In this document: piece by piece, positions 34,874 through 43,879 of the stretch
How the letters are laid out: every line of letters starts with the position of its first letter
How positions within the stretch are numbered: position 1 is the stretch's first letter
NCBI RefSeq assembly: GCF_000168715.1
Contig: NZ_AASE01000004.1
Location: forward strand, 88,676 to 152,675
From: Chlorobium ferrooxidans DSM 13031
GTDB lineage: Bacteria; Bacteroidota; Chlorobiia; Chlorobiales; Chlorobiaceae
DNA length: 64,000 nt
Reading direction: 5' to 3'
The notes under the pieces: generated by a model
Told to the model about the DNA's origin: nothing
Seen by the model: only the letters and a program-made list of their open reading frames with translations
Databases searched by the model: none
Position numbers and translations under genes: made by a program

Positions 34874-37021
34874 ATGCCTTCAACGGAAGGGAAGCTTCTC
34901 ATAATGACGGTTACAGTACACTCATCTCATAAATACATGAGTGAACAGAGCCAAAAGTGCCCGAAGCTTGATCGGAACCATAGTCCGAAATACGAGCAAA
35001 TTTTCAGTAAGGCCATTATTGATCCTTTTCCGGGTTCATTTACCATCAACGATGCAAACGGCAGGATTGTCTGGTGGAACGCCTATTATCGTGATGTAAT
35101 TCTCGGGTTACCGGAAAGCGAACTGGCAGGTTATGAAGCAATGAAGGTTTTTCATCCGGATGACCGAGCCCTTGCTTTCGAGAAAATGAGCAATATTCTG
35201 GCTCATGGTGTAGAGGAGACCGCCGAAGGTCGGGTGCTTCTGCACGGCGGACCGGAGTATCAATGGAGGATGCTTTCGGGGAGCCGGATCATGATCGAGG
35301 GTGAGCCCTTTGTTGTGGCTATAGGTATTGAAATTACTGAACGGAAACGATTTGAAGCAATCAATACATTTCGACTCAATCTGCTTGACAGAGCCGAAAC
35401 CAGTTCAGTCGAGACCTTGCTGAGAGCTACGCTTGAAGAGGCTGAACGTCTGACAGAGAGCAGGATTGGTTTTTGCCACTTTACCGGAGACGATCAGCTT
35501 ACCCTCTCCCGGCAGGTGCTTTCAGGAAAAATGTACAGGCAGTTTCAGGCCGTTGAGGAAGAGCCCGCACATCCGCCACTCAACACTCCGGAACTCTGGG
35601 CAGATGCGCTTTTGAACAGGAGTCCGGTGGTTCTCAACAATAATGCGGGTTTACGCCATCTTTTCAAGCTGCCGGCGGGCCATCCCGACATTCAGAGAAC
35701 CCTTGTTGTTCCTGTCATGCGGGGAGATACGGTGCAGGCTATAGTTGGAGTGGCTGAGAAGCCCTACGATTACGATGACAATGATGTCCGGCTTGTTGGC
35801 ACACTGGCCGATTTTGCCTGGGACATTGTCGCCCGCAAGCGGGCAGAGCTTTCGGAGCAGAAAATTCAGGAAGTGCTTCTTCAGGCCCAGAAAATGGAGT
35901 TGATCGGTCAGCTCGCCGGAGGTATTGCGCATGATTTCAACAATATGCTCGGAGTTATTCTTGGTAATGTTGAACTTGCCATGCTCCATCCGGCTCTTGA
36001 TCAATCGCTGCAGAACAATCTGAAGATGATTCTGAAAGCGGTTGAGCGTTCAGCCGAACTTACCACCCAGCTCCTCGCCTTTTCCCGCAAGCAGGCAGTC
36101 ATGCCTGTTGTGCTCGATCTGAACACAATGGTTGAGAGAATGCTCTCCATGCTCAGGGGGCTTGTCGGTGATCAGATTACCCTGGTCTGGATACCCGAAA
36201 GTCATAATACTCCGGTAAAGATTGATCCTGTCCAGATCGATCTTATCCTTGGCAACCTTACGGTTAACGCCCGCGATGCCATTACCGGATCCGGCAAAAT
36301 CAGTATTGAAACCCGTAACATTTCCGTTGACAAACAGGCGTGTGCAGCCGGTCATCCCTGCAAGCTTCCGGGCGAATATGTCATGCTTGTCCTGACCGAT
36401 ACGGGATCCGGAATTGCAAAAAAGGATCTCCCTCATATATTTGAACCGTTTTTTACGACCAAGGAAAAAGATCAGGGCGCCGGAATGGGGCTCTCTACGG
36501 TCTATGGTATTATAAAACAGAACAAAGGCTTTATTGACTGCCAGAGTGAGCCGGGACAGGGGACAGCCTTCAACATCTATCTGCCGAAACATCGTGGTTA
36601 TGCCGATCCTGATGACTCCTCAGTGCCGCTGCCATCCGAAAGCAGGGGGAAAGAGACGGTATTGATTGTTGAAGATGAACCGGATATTCTGAGTCTCTGC
36701 AAACTGATGCTCGAGAATAACGGATATGCAGTACTTACCGCTTCAACACCATTGGAAGCGATCCGTATTACCAGACAGTATGCCGAGAAGATTCATATCC
36801 TTATGACGGATGTTATCATGCCTGAAATGAACGGGTGTGAACTCGCCAGGAAGCTTCAGTTGATTCGACCGGATATTAAAACCCTTTATATGTCCGGATA
36901 CACTTCCGATATTATTGCCCAGGAGGGTGTACTTGAGGAAGGTGTCGGATTTATCAGCAAGCCCTTCTCCCTCAGTGCGCTGACGAAAAAAGTTGATGAA
37001 CTGCTTAGTGGAGAGGGTTAA
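34874..37021 (+). CDS. hybrid sensor histidine kinase (PAS-GAF-HisKA-HATPase-REC)
   Basis: 715 residues, apparently cytoplasmic since no membrane segment is seen. The PAS domain (about 40-160) includes PGSFTINDANGRIVWWN and ends in IGIEITERKR. The GAF domain (170-320) has TLLRATLEEAERLTESRIGF and VVPVMRGDTVQAIVGVAEK. The phosphoacceptor is His353 in GGIAHDFNNMLG. The ATP lid motifs are NLTVNARDAI, DTGSGIAKKDL and GAGMGLSTVYG. The C-terminal receiver has VLIVEDEPD, Asp646 in TDVIMPE, and a conserved lysine in ISKPFS. Start codons at 34874, 34904 and 34937 are all possible. No partner regulator is adjacent. Confidence 0.92.
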   Translation: MPSTEGKLLIMTVTVHSSHKYMSEQSQKCPKLDRNHSPKYEQIFSKAIIDPFPGSFTINDANGRIVWWNAYYRDVILGLPESELAGYEAMKVFHPDDRALAFEKMSNILAHGVEETAEGRVLLHGGPEYQWRMLSGSRIMIEGEPFVVAIGIEITERKRFEAINTFRLNLLDRAETSSVETLLRATLEEAERLTESRIGFCHFTGDDQLTLSRQVLSGKMYRQFQAVEEEPAHPPLNTPELWADALLNRSPVVLNNNAGLRHLFKLPAGHPDIQRTLVVPVMRGDTVQAIVGVAEKPYDYDDNDVRLVGTLADFAWDIVARKRAELSEQKIQEVLLQAQKMELIGQLAGGIAHDFNNMLGVILGNVELAMLHPALDQSLQNNLKMILKAVERSAELTTQLLAFSRKQAVMPVVLDLNTMVERMLSMLRGLVGDQITLVWIPESHNTPVKIDPVQIDLILGNLTVNARDAITGSGKISIETRNISVDKQACAAGHPCKLPGEYVMLVLTDTGSGIAKKDLPHIFEPFFTTKEKDQGAGMGLSTVYGIIKQNKGFIDCQSEPGQGTAFNIYLPKHRGYADPDDSSVPLPSESRGKETVLIVEDEPDILSLCKLMLENNGYAVLTASTPLEAIRITRQYAEKIHILMTDVIMPEMNGCELARKLQLIRPDIKTLYMSGYTSDIIAQEGVLEEGVGFISKPFSLSALTKKVDELLSGEG

Positions 37022-37388
37022 GCGTGTTCAATTTTTCGTTACTCCCTCCTGATTACAGGATAGAGTATTGCAATTCCCTTCTTATATTTCACCCTGTAAG
37101 TGTATTTGCGAAACTGTACAGCCGCATAATGCGGCTGTATGGTGCACAGCACTGGTTGACGCCTGTTCACTGAAAAAGAGTGCTGGATCAAGCATGCTCT
37201 CTCAACCATGATACAGAAACCTTTTGTCTCTTGTGTCTGCCTGCATGTTTTACCGGTTTGTTCAGGGTATCCTGCCTCAGCCTGTTTTCATATCCACTTT
37301 TCGTTATACCGTTCAACTGTCCCTGTTGGCTGTTGCATCCCGGTGGTGATTAACGCTTTTTATTTTTTATGCCGATGAGTCAATGTGA
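37022..37388. other. intergenic region upstream of the type I secretion operon
   Basis: No gene. It carries a perfect inverted repeat (listed separately) and otherwise no recognisable element. The secretion operon promoter should lie here. Confidence 0.4.
37117..37139. promoter_or_regulatory. perfect 10-bp inverted repeat with 3-nt loop
   Basis: TACAGCCGCA - taa - TGCGGCTGTA, 96 bp after the kinase stop. There is no T run after it, so it is either a weak terminator hairpin or an operator for the secretion operon that starts 250 bp downstream. Confidence 0.6.
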
Positions 37389-39128
37389 ATGCAACTCTTT
37401 CCCGCTGTGAAAAACACAAAAGAGAAATCTCCTTTGCGCGAGGCTCTTTTGCCCCTTATTCCTTCCGTACAGAAGACGTTTATTTTCAGTCTTTTTGTTA
37501 ATCTGCTTGTCCTTGCTCCGAGCATGTACATGATGGAGGTCTATGACCGGGTGCTCAACAGCCGTAATAACAGGACGCTGTTGATGCTTACCATTCTTGT
37601 CATTTTTCTTTATCTGCTGCTCGAAGCGCTTGAATGGGTTCGAAGTCAGGTAATGCATGATGCCGGCATGCAGCTTGACAAGGGGCTCCGGGAGCAGGTA
37701 TTCGGAGCGGTTGTCTCCGCACGCCTTTCCAATCTGCCCTTTTCAGGAGCAAATGCTTTTCGTGATCTGAAGTCCATTCGGGAATTTCTGCCCTCAAGGG
37801 CAATGCTTGCCATTATTGATGCGCCGCTTGCGCTGCTTATCCTGGTGATTCTTTTTCTGATGAGTCCCGCACTCGGGTGGTTTGCTCTGGCCGGAGCCGT
37901 TGTCCAGTTCGCGATAGGTTTTCTTAATGAACGCCGCACCCGTGAACCGCTTATTGCGGCAACCCGGAGCTCGAACAGTGCGCAAAGCTATGCGGAGGAG
38001 GTTATTCGCAATGCCCAGGTCATTGAATCGATGGGGATGCTCGGTAATATTCACAAGCGGTGGATGGTTCGCCAGCAGGAGTTCCTGATGCATCAGGCGA
38101 TTGCTTCGGACCATGCGGGTACCAATGCAGCGCTTTCCAAACTTGTGCAAAGCCTGTTAAGCTCTCTTTTGCTTGGCATGGGTTGCTGGCTGATGCTTAA
38201 AGGTGCGCTTTTCGGATCAGGTATGATCGTCGGATCTATTCTTGGCGGCAGGGTACTTGCTCCGCTTGTACAGATAATCGGCAGCTGGCGTCAGGTTGAA
38301 GATACCCTTGAGGCCTCCAAACGCCTGAATGCCCTGCTCAGGGAGTTTCCTCTTCCGGAAAAAAAGATGTCGCTCCCTCCACCCGAAGGGTTTTTACTTG
38401 TTGAAGGTGTTGTTGCCGGTGCACCGAGAACCCAGATACCGATTCTCAAAGGGATCAGTTTCAGAATTCCTTCCGCCGGGTCGCTGGCGATAGTCGGGCC
38501 CTCTGCCTCCGGCAAAACCACGCTTGCCCGACTCCTTGTCGGTATCTGGCCGGCGATTCAGGGCAAGGTGCGTCTTGACGGAAACGATATCTATCAATGG
38601 GATAAGGAGGAGCTCGGGCAGTATATCGGTTATCTGCCCCAGAATGTGGAACTCTTTGAAGGAACCATTGCGGAAAATGTAGCACGCTTTGACGTTCCGG
38701 ATCCTGTTAAAGTAAAAGAGGCTTGCCGGATGGTAGGGCTTGACGAGTTTATTGAAGGGTTGCCGGAAAAGTATGAGACCCAGATAGGCGATGACGGGTC
38801 GTTCCTCTCCGGGGGAGAGCGGCAACGGGTGGCGCTGGCCAGAGCGGTGTACGGCATGCCGAAATTTGTTGTTCTTGATGAACCCAATGCCAGTCTGGAT
38901 GAAGCCGGAGATATCGCCCTGACCAATACGATGAAGACATTGCGGGCACAGGGGGCAACCGTGATCGTCATAACACATCGGATGAATATCCTTGGATTAA
39001 TGGAGCATATTCTTGTGCTTGTTGACGGCCAGATTCAGCGGTTCGGCACAACCCAGGAGATACTTGCAGCAAAACAGGCGTCTGCTCATGAGGCCCAGAA
39101 GCAGGCGCCACAACCACAACGCAGTTAA
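37389..39128 (+). CDS. type I secretion ABC transporter, permease/ATPase subunit 1 (PrtD-like)
   Basis: 579 residues. The N-terminal transmembrane region contains the ABC type 1 signature start FVNLLVLAPSMYMMEVYDRVLNSRN typical of PrtD/LapB-like exporters, with no N-terminal C39-like peptidase domain. The ATPase domain has Walker A IVGPSASGKTTLARLL, Q-loop GYLPQNVELFEGTIAENVARF, signature LSGGERQRVALARA, Walker B FVVLDEPNASLDEAG and H-loop ITHRMN. All catalytic residues appear intact. The second ABC gene starts 29 bp downstream, suggesting a heterodimer. Confidence 0.93.
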   Translation: MQLFPAVKNTKEKSPLREALLPLIPSVQKTFIFSLFVNLLVLAPSMYMMEVYDRVLNSRNNRTLLMLTILVIFLYLLLEALEWVRSQVMHDAGMQLDKGLREQVFGAVVSARLSNLPFSGANAFRDLKSIREFLPSRAMLAIIDAPLALLILVILFLMSPALGWFALAGAVVQFAIGFLNERRTREPLIAATRSSNSAQSYAEEVIRNAQVIESMGMLGNIHKRWMVRQQEFLMHQAIASDHAGTNAALSKLVQSLLSSLLLGMGCWLMLKGALFGSGMIVGSILGGRVLAPLVQIIGSWRQVEDTLEASKRLNALLREFPLPEKKMSLPPPEGFLLVEGVVAGAPRTQIPILKGISFRIPSAGSLAIVGPSASGKTTLARLLVGIWPAIQGKVRLDGNDIYQWDKEELGQYIGYLPQNVELFEGTIAENVARFDVPDPVKVKEACRMVGLDEFIEGLPEKYETQIGDDGSFLSGGERQRVALARAVYGMPKFVVLDEPNASLDEAGDIALTNTMKTLRAQGATVIVITHRMNILGLMEHILVLVDGQIQRFGTTQEILAAKQASAHEAQKQAPQPQRS

Positions 39129-39157
39129 TTTTACCGGAACAGTGTATATGTCTACCT

Positions 39158-40870
39158 ATGACGCCTGATTTTTTTAATCGCAGTATTCTCTCCCGTCAGC
39201 TCTGGACGTTTCGCCGTCTCTTTCTGTGGGTCGGTATTTTCAGCTTGATCGCCAACGTGCTGATGCTGGCGCCGACGCTCTATATGCTTCAGGTATACGG
39301 ACGGGTAATGAAAAGCGGCAGTGAGTTGACCCTCTTCATGGTGACCCTGTTTCTGATTCTCTTTTATGTGGTGATGGCATTTGCCGAGTGGCTGCGTTCC
39401 CGTCTTCTGGTTCGTGCCGGAGTACAGCTTGATGAGGCGCTCAACTCGCTGGTCTTCAATGCGAGTTTTGAAGCCTTCCTTACCCGCAGCACGCATAAAA
39501 TCAGCGAGGCTTTCCAGGATCTGGCCAATATCCGCCAGTTTCTCACGGCAAACGGTATCATTGCGTTTTTTGATACTCCCTGGACGCCGATCTATATTGC
39601 GGTCATTTTTCTGCTCAGTCCTATACTCGGGTCTCTCTCAATTATCTTTGCGATTATTCAGCTTCTCGTAACCCTGCAAAGCCATCTTCTGACCCGCAGA
39701 GAGATTGAACTTGCATCTGAAGCAGGTAATGAGAGTTACCGCTATGTGCAGAGCAAGCTTCGCAACATTGAACCGATCCATGCGATGGGTATGAGCGGGA
39801 ACCTCATGAAACGCTGGTTTGTTCTCAACGAGGCCTCTCTGGAAAAGGCGGAGAGCTCCCATGACCGTCAGCATCGTCAGCAGGCCTGGGCAAAGTTTCT
39901 TCGTTACACCATGCAGTCTCTTACGCTTGGAGCCGGAGCCCTTCTCGTTGTTGACGGCAGGATGTCGGCCGGATCAATGATTGCGGCAAATGTCCTGATG
40001 TCGAGAGCTCTTCAGCCGCTTGATCTTGTTGTGGCCACCTGGAAGCCGTTTGTTCACTCCCTTACCGCGTTTACCCGTCTGGAAAAACTGCTTGAAGAGT
40101 TTCCGGAGCAGCAGCAGGGAGGAGTGCATCAGGATCCTTTCGGCGAAATCCGGATCGAGTCTCTTACCGTTCGTGTTGAGGGTCGTAAAACACCCATTCT
40201 GGATAATATTCAGGTGATGTTTCCTGCCGGAAAGGTTGTGGTCGTGCTCGGCCCTTCAGGATCAGGAAAATCAACCCTTGCCCGCTGTATCGTCGGAGTC
40301 TGGCCTCATCCCGAGGGAGCGGTACTCATAGACGGAGATCCTGTTGAGAGCTGGGAGAGAGCGGAGCTGGGGCCGCATCTGGGATATCTGCCGCAGGATA
40401 TAGAGCTCTTTGATGGCTCTATTGCTGAAAATATCGCCCGGTTTGCCGAAATTGATTCACTCAAGGTGATTGAAGCTGCACGCCGTACCGGTATTCATGA
40501 GATGATTTTGAGTTTTCCCCGTGGTTATGATACCCAGATAGGTGAAGCTGGAGGCATGCTTTCGGGCGGTCAGCGCCAGAGGCTCGGGCTTGCCCGTGCC
40601 ATCTACGGCAATCCGGCTATTCTTGTTCTTGATGAGCCGAACGCCAATCTTGATGAAGCCGGTGAGCGTTCACTGCTTCAGGCGGTCGGGGATATGAAAG
40701 CCGCAGGTAAAACCGTCATTCTGATTACCCACCGCCCAAGCATACTCGGTGCAGCCGATCTTGTTGCGGTGATGAAAGCCGGACGGATCGAACGCTGCGG
40801 GCCGCGCGAAGAGGTTATCGCTGCCATGCGTCCGGCAGCGGCATCAACATCAGCAGTCCAGGCATCCTGA
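39158..40870 (+). CDS. type I secretion ABC transporter, permease/ATPase subunit 2 (PrtD-like)
   Basis: A paralogue of the preceding gene, 570 residues. The membrane domain begins WVGIFSLIANVLMLAPTLYMLQVYGRVMKSGSELTL. The ATPase has Walker A VLGPSGSGKSTLARCIVG, Q-loop GYLPQDIELFDGSIAENIARF, signature LSGGQRQRLGLARAIYG, Walker B ILVLDEPNANLDEAG and H-loop ITHRPS. Both subunits therefore look able to hydrolyse ATP. Together with the adaptor and TolC genes immediately downstream it forms a complete type I secretion system, probably as a heterodimer. Confidence 0.93.
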   Translation: MTPDFFNRSILSRQLWTFRRLFLWVGIFSLIANVLMLAPTLYMLQVYGRVMKSGSELTLFMVTLFLILFYVVMAFAEWLRSRLLVRAGVQLDEALNSLVFNASFEAFLTRSTHKISEAFQDLANIRQFLTANGIIAFFDTPWTPIYIAVIFLLSPILGSLSIIFAIIQLLVTLQSHLLTRREIELASEAGNESYRYVQSKLRNIEPIHAMGMSGNLMKRWFVLNEASLEKAESSHDRQHRQQAWAKFLRYTMQSLTLGAGALLVVDGRMSAGSMIAANVLMSRALQPLDLVVATWKPFVHSLTAFTRLEKLLEEFPEQQQGGVHQDPFGEIRIESLTVRVEGRKTPILDNIQVMFPAGKVVVVLGPSGSGKSTLARCIVGVWPHPEGAVLIDGDPVESWERAELGPHLGYLPQDIELFDGSIAENIARFAEIDSLKVIEAARRTGIHEMILSFPRGYDTQIGEAGGMLSGGQRQRLGLARAIYGNPAILVLDEPNANLDEAGERSLLQAVGDMKAAGKTVILITHRPSILGAADLVAVMKAGRIERCGPREEVIAAMRPAAASTSAVQAS

Positions 40871-40898
40871 ACTGAATTTTTCAGAAGTGTAAAAGGTA

Positions 40899-42095
40899 AT
40901 GGAGATCAAGGATACTATGGAAGAGATACAAGCCGTAAAACAGGAAGATGACGCAAAGGCTTTGCAACTGGCCAGAAACAAGGAGAAATACCGTGATACC
41001 AGAAGCCCTGTAAGGCTTGGTATCTGGATACTGCTTGTCGGTTTCGGCGGGTTTCTGCTGTGGGCAGCATTTGCTCCCCTTGACGAGGGTGTACCCTGTC
41101 AGGGGATCGTGAGTATTGCAACAAAACGGAAGGTTGTTGAGCACCTGAGGGGAGGCAGTATCGAGAAGGTTCATGTGCGTGAGGGCCAGATGGTGCGTCA
41201 GGGCGACCTGCTTGTAACGCTTGAGCGCCAGACGGCAAAAGCCCGCTTTGATGAAGCGCATCAGCACTATCTTGGCATTCGGGCAACAGCCGACAGGCTT
41301 CATGCAGAGCTTCGTGGAGCCCGTTCAATCACCTTTCATCCGGATCTCCTCAATGACCCTGACCGGGAGCTGGCTCAACGAAATATGAGCAATGAACGGC
41401 AGCTCTTCATCTCCCGTCAGACGACACTCAACCTGCTCAATGCCCAGCTTGCGGGTATAACCTCCCTGGTCAAGGAGGGTTACGCCCCGATGAGCCAGCA
41501 GCGGGAACTGGAGTTGAAGATATCGGAGTTCAAGTCGGCAACCGCATCCCAGCTCGCCCAGATGCTGCTTGAAGTGGAGGCAGATGCAGTAAAGAGTAAA
41601 GTGCTTGCCGCAGAGCTGGCGGATACCGAGATTCGATCACCAGCCTCCGGACAGGTGGTCGGGCTTCAGGTTCAGACGGTGGGAGCTGTTGTTCAGCCGG
41701 GCCAGAAAATTATGGATATTGTCCCGAGTAATGAAGGGCTGCTTATTGATGCAAAGGTGGCACCCCATCTTATTGACAGTATTCAAAAAGGTCTGCCGGT
41801 TGATGTCAGTTTCTCCTCATTTTCCCACTCGCCCCAGCTTGTTGTGCAGGGTGTGGTTGAATCGGTCTCAAAAGATATTATAACCGAACCCCAGATGAAC
41901 CCCATGCAGCCGGGAGCAACCTACTATCTTGCCAGGGTTACGGTAACTCCCCAGGGGATGCGATCACTCGGCCATCGCCAGATGCAGCCCGGAATGCCGG
42001 TTATTGTTGTTGTCAAGACCGGTGAACGTTCACTTCTGGTCTATCTGATCGATCCATTGATCAAGAAGATCATGGTTTCAATGAAGGAGGAGTAG
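40899..42095 (+). CDS. type I secretion membrane fusion protein (HlyD/PrtE-like)
   Basis: The periplasmic adaptor linking the ABC dimer to TolC, 398 residues. A short cytoplasmic N-terminus is followed by one membrane span (LGIWILLVGFGGFLLWAAFAPLDEG). A biotinyl-lipoyl-like part follows (VPCQGIVSIATKRKVVEHLRGGSIEKVHVREGQMVRQGDLL), then a coiled-coil hairpin (residues about 105-235) and the beta-barrel part ending RQMQPGMPVIVVVKTGERSLLVYLIDPL. The C-terminal segment is the HlyD family signature region. It follows subunit 2 by 28 bp. Confidence 0.93.
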   Translation: MEIKDTMEEIQAVKQEDDAKALQLARNKEKYRDTRSPVRLGIWILLVGFGGFLLWAAFAPLDEGVPCQGIVSIATKRKVVEHLRGGSIEKVHVREGQMVRQGDLLVTLERQTAKARFDEAHQHYLGIRATADRLHAELRGARSITFHPDLLNDPDRELAQRNMSNERQLFISRQTTLNLLNAQLAGITSLVKEGYAPMSQQRELELKISEFKSATASQLAQMLLEVEADAVKSKVLAAELADTEIRSPASGQVVGLQVQTVGAVVQPGQKIMDIVPSNEGLLIDAKVAPHLIDSIQKGLPVDVSFSSFSHSPQLVVQGVVESVSKDIITEPQMNPMQPGATYYLARVTVTPQGMRSLGHRQMQPGMPVIVVVKTGERSLLVYLIDPLIKKIMVSMKEE

Positions 42096-42111
42096 GTTCA
42101 GGGCTCAGGGT

Positions 42112-43494
42112 TTGTTGAACAAAATGGTTTCATGGATAACGAATATTGACGTGAATGAAGCGATGATGAAGCAGTTTTCCCGATTGATGGTTATAGGAGC
42201 GCTCTTTGCGTCCGGAACGGTATCAGCTGCGCCGATTGACCTCTCGACGGCCTACCGGAAGGCCCTCGATTACGATGCCAAGTTGCGTGTTGCCAGGGCC
42301 GATAATATGATCTTCCGGGAGGAGATCGGAAAGTCGAGATCCAAGTTGCGTCCCAATATCCGCTGGAGTGGTTCGCGGGGCCGAAGTTCAACGCAACATG
42401 GTATTCAGGGCCGCTTTACACCGGTGGATTATTACAATACCATAAGCTACGGAGTAACGATTCGTCAGCCGCTGCTCAACCTCTCCAATATTGCGGAGTA
42501 TCAGCAGTCCAAGTCTATTGCCTCCAAGAGTGATGCTGAACTTCAGAGTGAAGAGGTTGGCCTGATTGTCCGAGTGACCGAGGCCTATTGCAATGCTCTT
42601 TTTGCCGAGGATAACCTCAATTTCAGTCAGGCGCACACCAGGGCGATGCTGGAGCAGCTTCGCCAGGCCAGGCGCCGTTTTGATAACGGTTACGGTACGA
42701 TTACCGAAATCAATGAGGCGCAGGCGAGTTACGATATCGCGCTCGCTGAGGGTGTTGATATTGTGAGTTCTGTCGAATTCAGCCGCAGGGAGCTGGAGGA
42801 CCTGATCGGGATCTATCCTGACGAGCTTTCCCGGCTGGACCCTGCCCGGCTTGCACTCCAGAATCCGCAACCAAAAGGGGTTGAAGAGTGGATTGCCATG
42901 GCAATCCTGTCAAATCCGGCACTTGCAGCAGCCCGCCAGGAAATTCAGATTGCAAAACACGAGATTGACAAACAGCGATGGGCCCGTTACCCGACGATTG
43001 ATCTTGTCGGCTCAAAGAGTTATTCCGAGAGTGAAAACAACTACTCGATCGGTTCAACCTATAATACCTATTCGATCAGTCTGCAGTTGAGCGTTCCGAC
43101 CTATACCGGCGGTTTTGCCAGTGCAGCAATTCGTCAGGCCCATGCCAAGCGGCTTAAATCCGTTGAAGATCTCAGCAGCAAGGAGCGTGCAGTTGAATCC
43201 GAGATTCGCAAATACTATAACGGTGTAATCACCACTATTGCCCAGATTCATGCCTACGAACAGGCGGTTAAATCAGGAGAAATTGTGCTGATCGGAACAA
43301 AAAAGGGGTTCGGGGCCGGAATTCGAAGCAATGTCGACGTTCTTGATGCGGAGTGGAAGCTCTTTACAAGCAGGCGTGATCTGGCCAAACTGCGCTATCA
43401 GTATATTCTTAACACCCTGTTGCTTAAACAGCGAGCAGGGGTACTCTCTGAAAAAGAGATTGAACAGTTTAACGGCTCTCTTGTTCGGGGCTGA
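42112..43494 (+). CDS. TolC-family outer membrane channel of the type I secretion system
   Basis: 460 residues. A signal sequence appears within the first 40 residues (MVIGALFASGTVSAAPIDLS; translation may start at an internal methionine such as MMKQFSRLM). Two structural repeats are typical of TolC: AYRKALDYDAKLRVARADNM and AILSNPALAAARQEIQIAKHEI, and TVTxR-like helices follow. The end reads GAGIRSNVDVLDAEWKLFTSRRDLAKLRYQYILNTLLLKQ, the conserved C-terminal helix region. It directly follows the adaptor gene (16 bp). Confidence 0.92.
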   Translation: MLNKMVSWITNIDVNEAMMKQFSRLMVIGALFASGTVSAAPIDLSTAYRKALDYDAKLRVARADNMIFREEIGKSRSKLRPNIRWSGSRGRSSTQHGIQGRFTPVDYYNTISYGVTIRQPLLNLSNIAEYQQSKSIASKSDAELQSEEVGLIVRVTEAYCNALFAEDNLNFSQAHTRAMLEQLRQARRRFDNGYGTITEINEAQASYDIALAEGVDIVSSVEFSRRELEDLIGIYPDELSRLDPARLALQNPQPKGVEEWIAMAILSNPALAAARQEIQIAKHEIDKQRWARYPTIDLVGSKSYSESENNYSIGSTYNTYSISLQLSVPTYTGGFASAAIRQAHAKRLKSVEDLSSKERAVESEIRKYYNGVITTIAQIHAYEQAVKSGEIVLIGTKKGFGAGIRSNVDVLDAEWKLFTSRRDLAKLRYQYILNTLLLKQRAGVLSEKEIEQFNGSLVRG

Positions 43495-43556
43495 ATACGT
43501 TCACGCTATTTTATTGTAATACTTTTCATAACCACTATAACAAGGAAAAACAAAGC

Positions 43557-43802
43557 ATGCAGACCATCTACGCCGACGGAATCGCCAACATCACGCTTAT
43601 TGATGGCATTATTCGTTTTGATATTGTCAATATTATGCAGATTGAAGATGAGAAGGCAAACATCCGTCCTGTCGGAGCACTCGCTCTATCGGTTCCGGCG
43701 CTGTTGAGAACACACGATCAGCTCTCAAAGGCAATCGAAAAACTTGTTGCCGATGGCATTGTGACAAAAACAGACACACCGGTCTCTCTGGATCAAAATT
43801 GA
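43557..43802 (+). CDS. small protein of unknown function at the end of the type I secretion operon
   Basis: 81 residues starting MQTIYADGIANITLIDGIIRFDIVNI, preceded by an AAGGAAA-like ribosome site (acaaggaaaaac). No signal peptide or membrane segment is seen. The predicted pattern is beta strands first, then a helix (LLRTHDQLSKAIEKLVADGIV). Position 62 bp after tolC, and before a hairpin, suggests it belongs to the secretion operon. No family was recognised. Confidence 0.7.
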   Translation: MQTIYADGIANITLIDGIIRFDIVNIMQIEDEKANIRPVGALALSVPALLRTHDQLSKAIEKLVADGIVTKTDTPVSLDQN

Positions 43803-43812
43803 CACTGGAGCT

Positions 43813-43854
43813 GGTCACAAGAGGAAGCGTGAATGTTTATGCTTCCTCTTGACC
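43813..43854. terminator. hairpin between convergent secretion operon and cysK
   Basis: A perfect 10-bp stem AAGAGGAAGC/GCTTCCTCTT with a 12-nt loop is extended by GGTC/GACC past a two-base bulge. It lacks a T run but sits exactly between two converging genes. Confidence 0.55.
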
Positions 43855-43879
43855 ATAAGGGCTTTTGCGGGCAAGCAGC

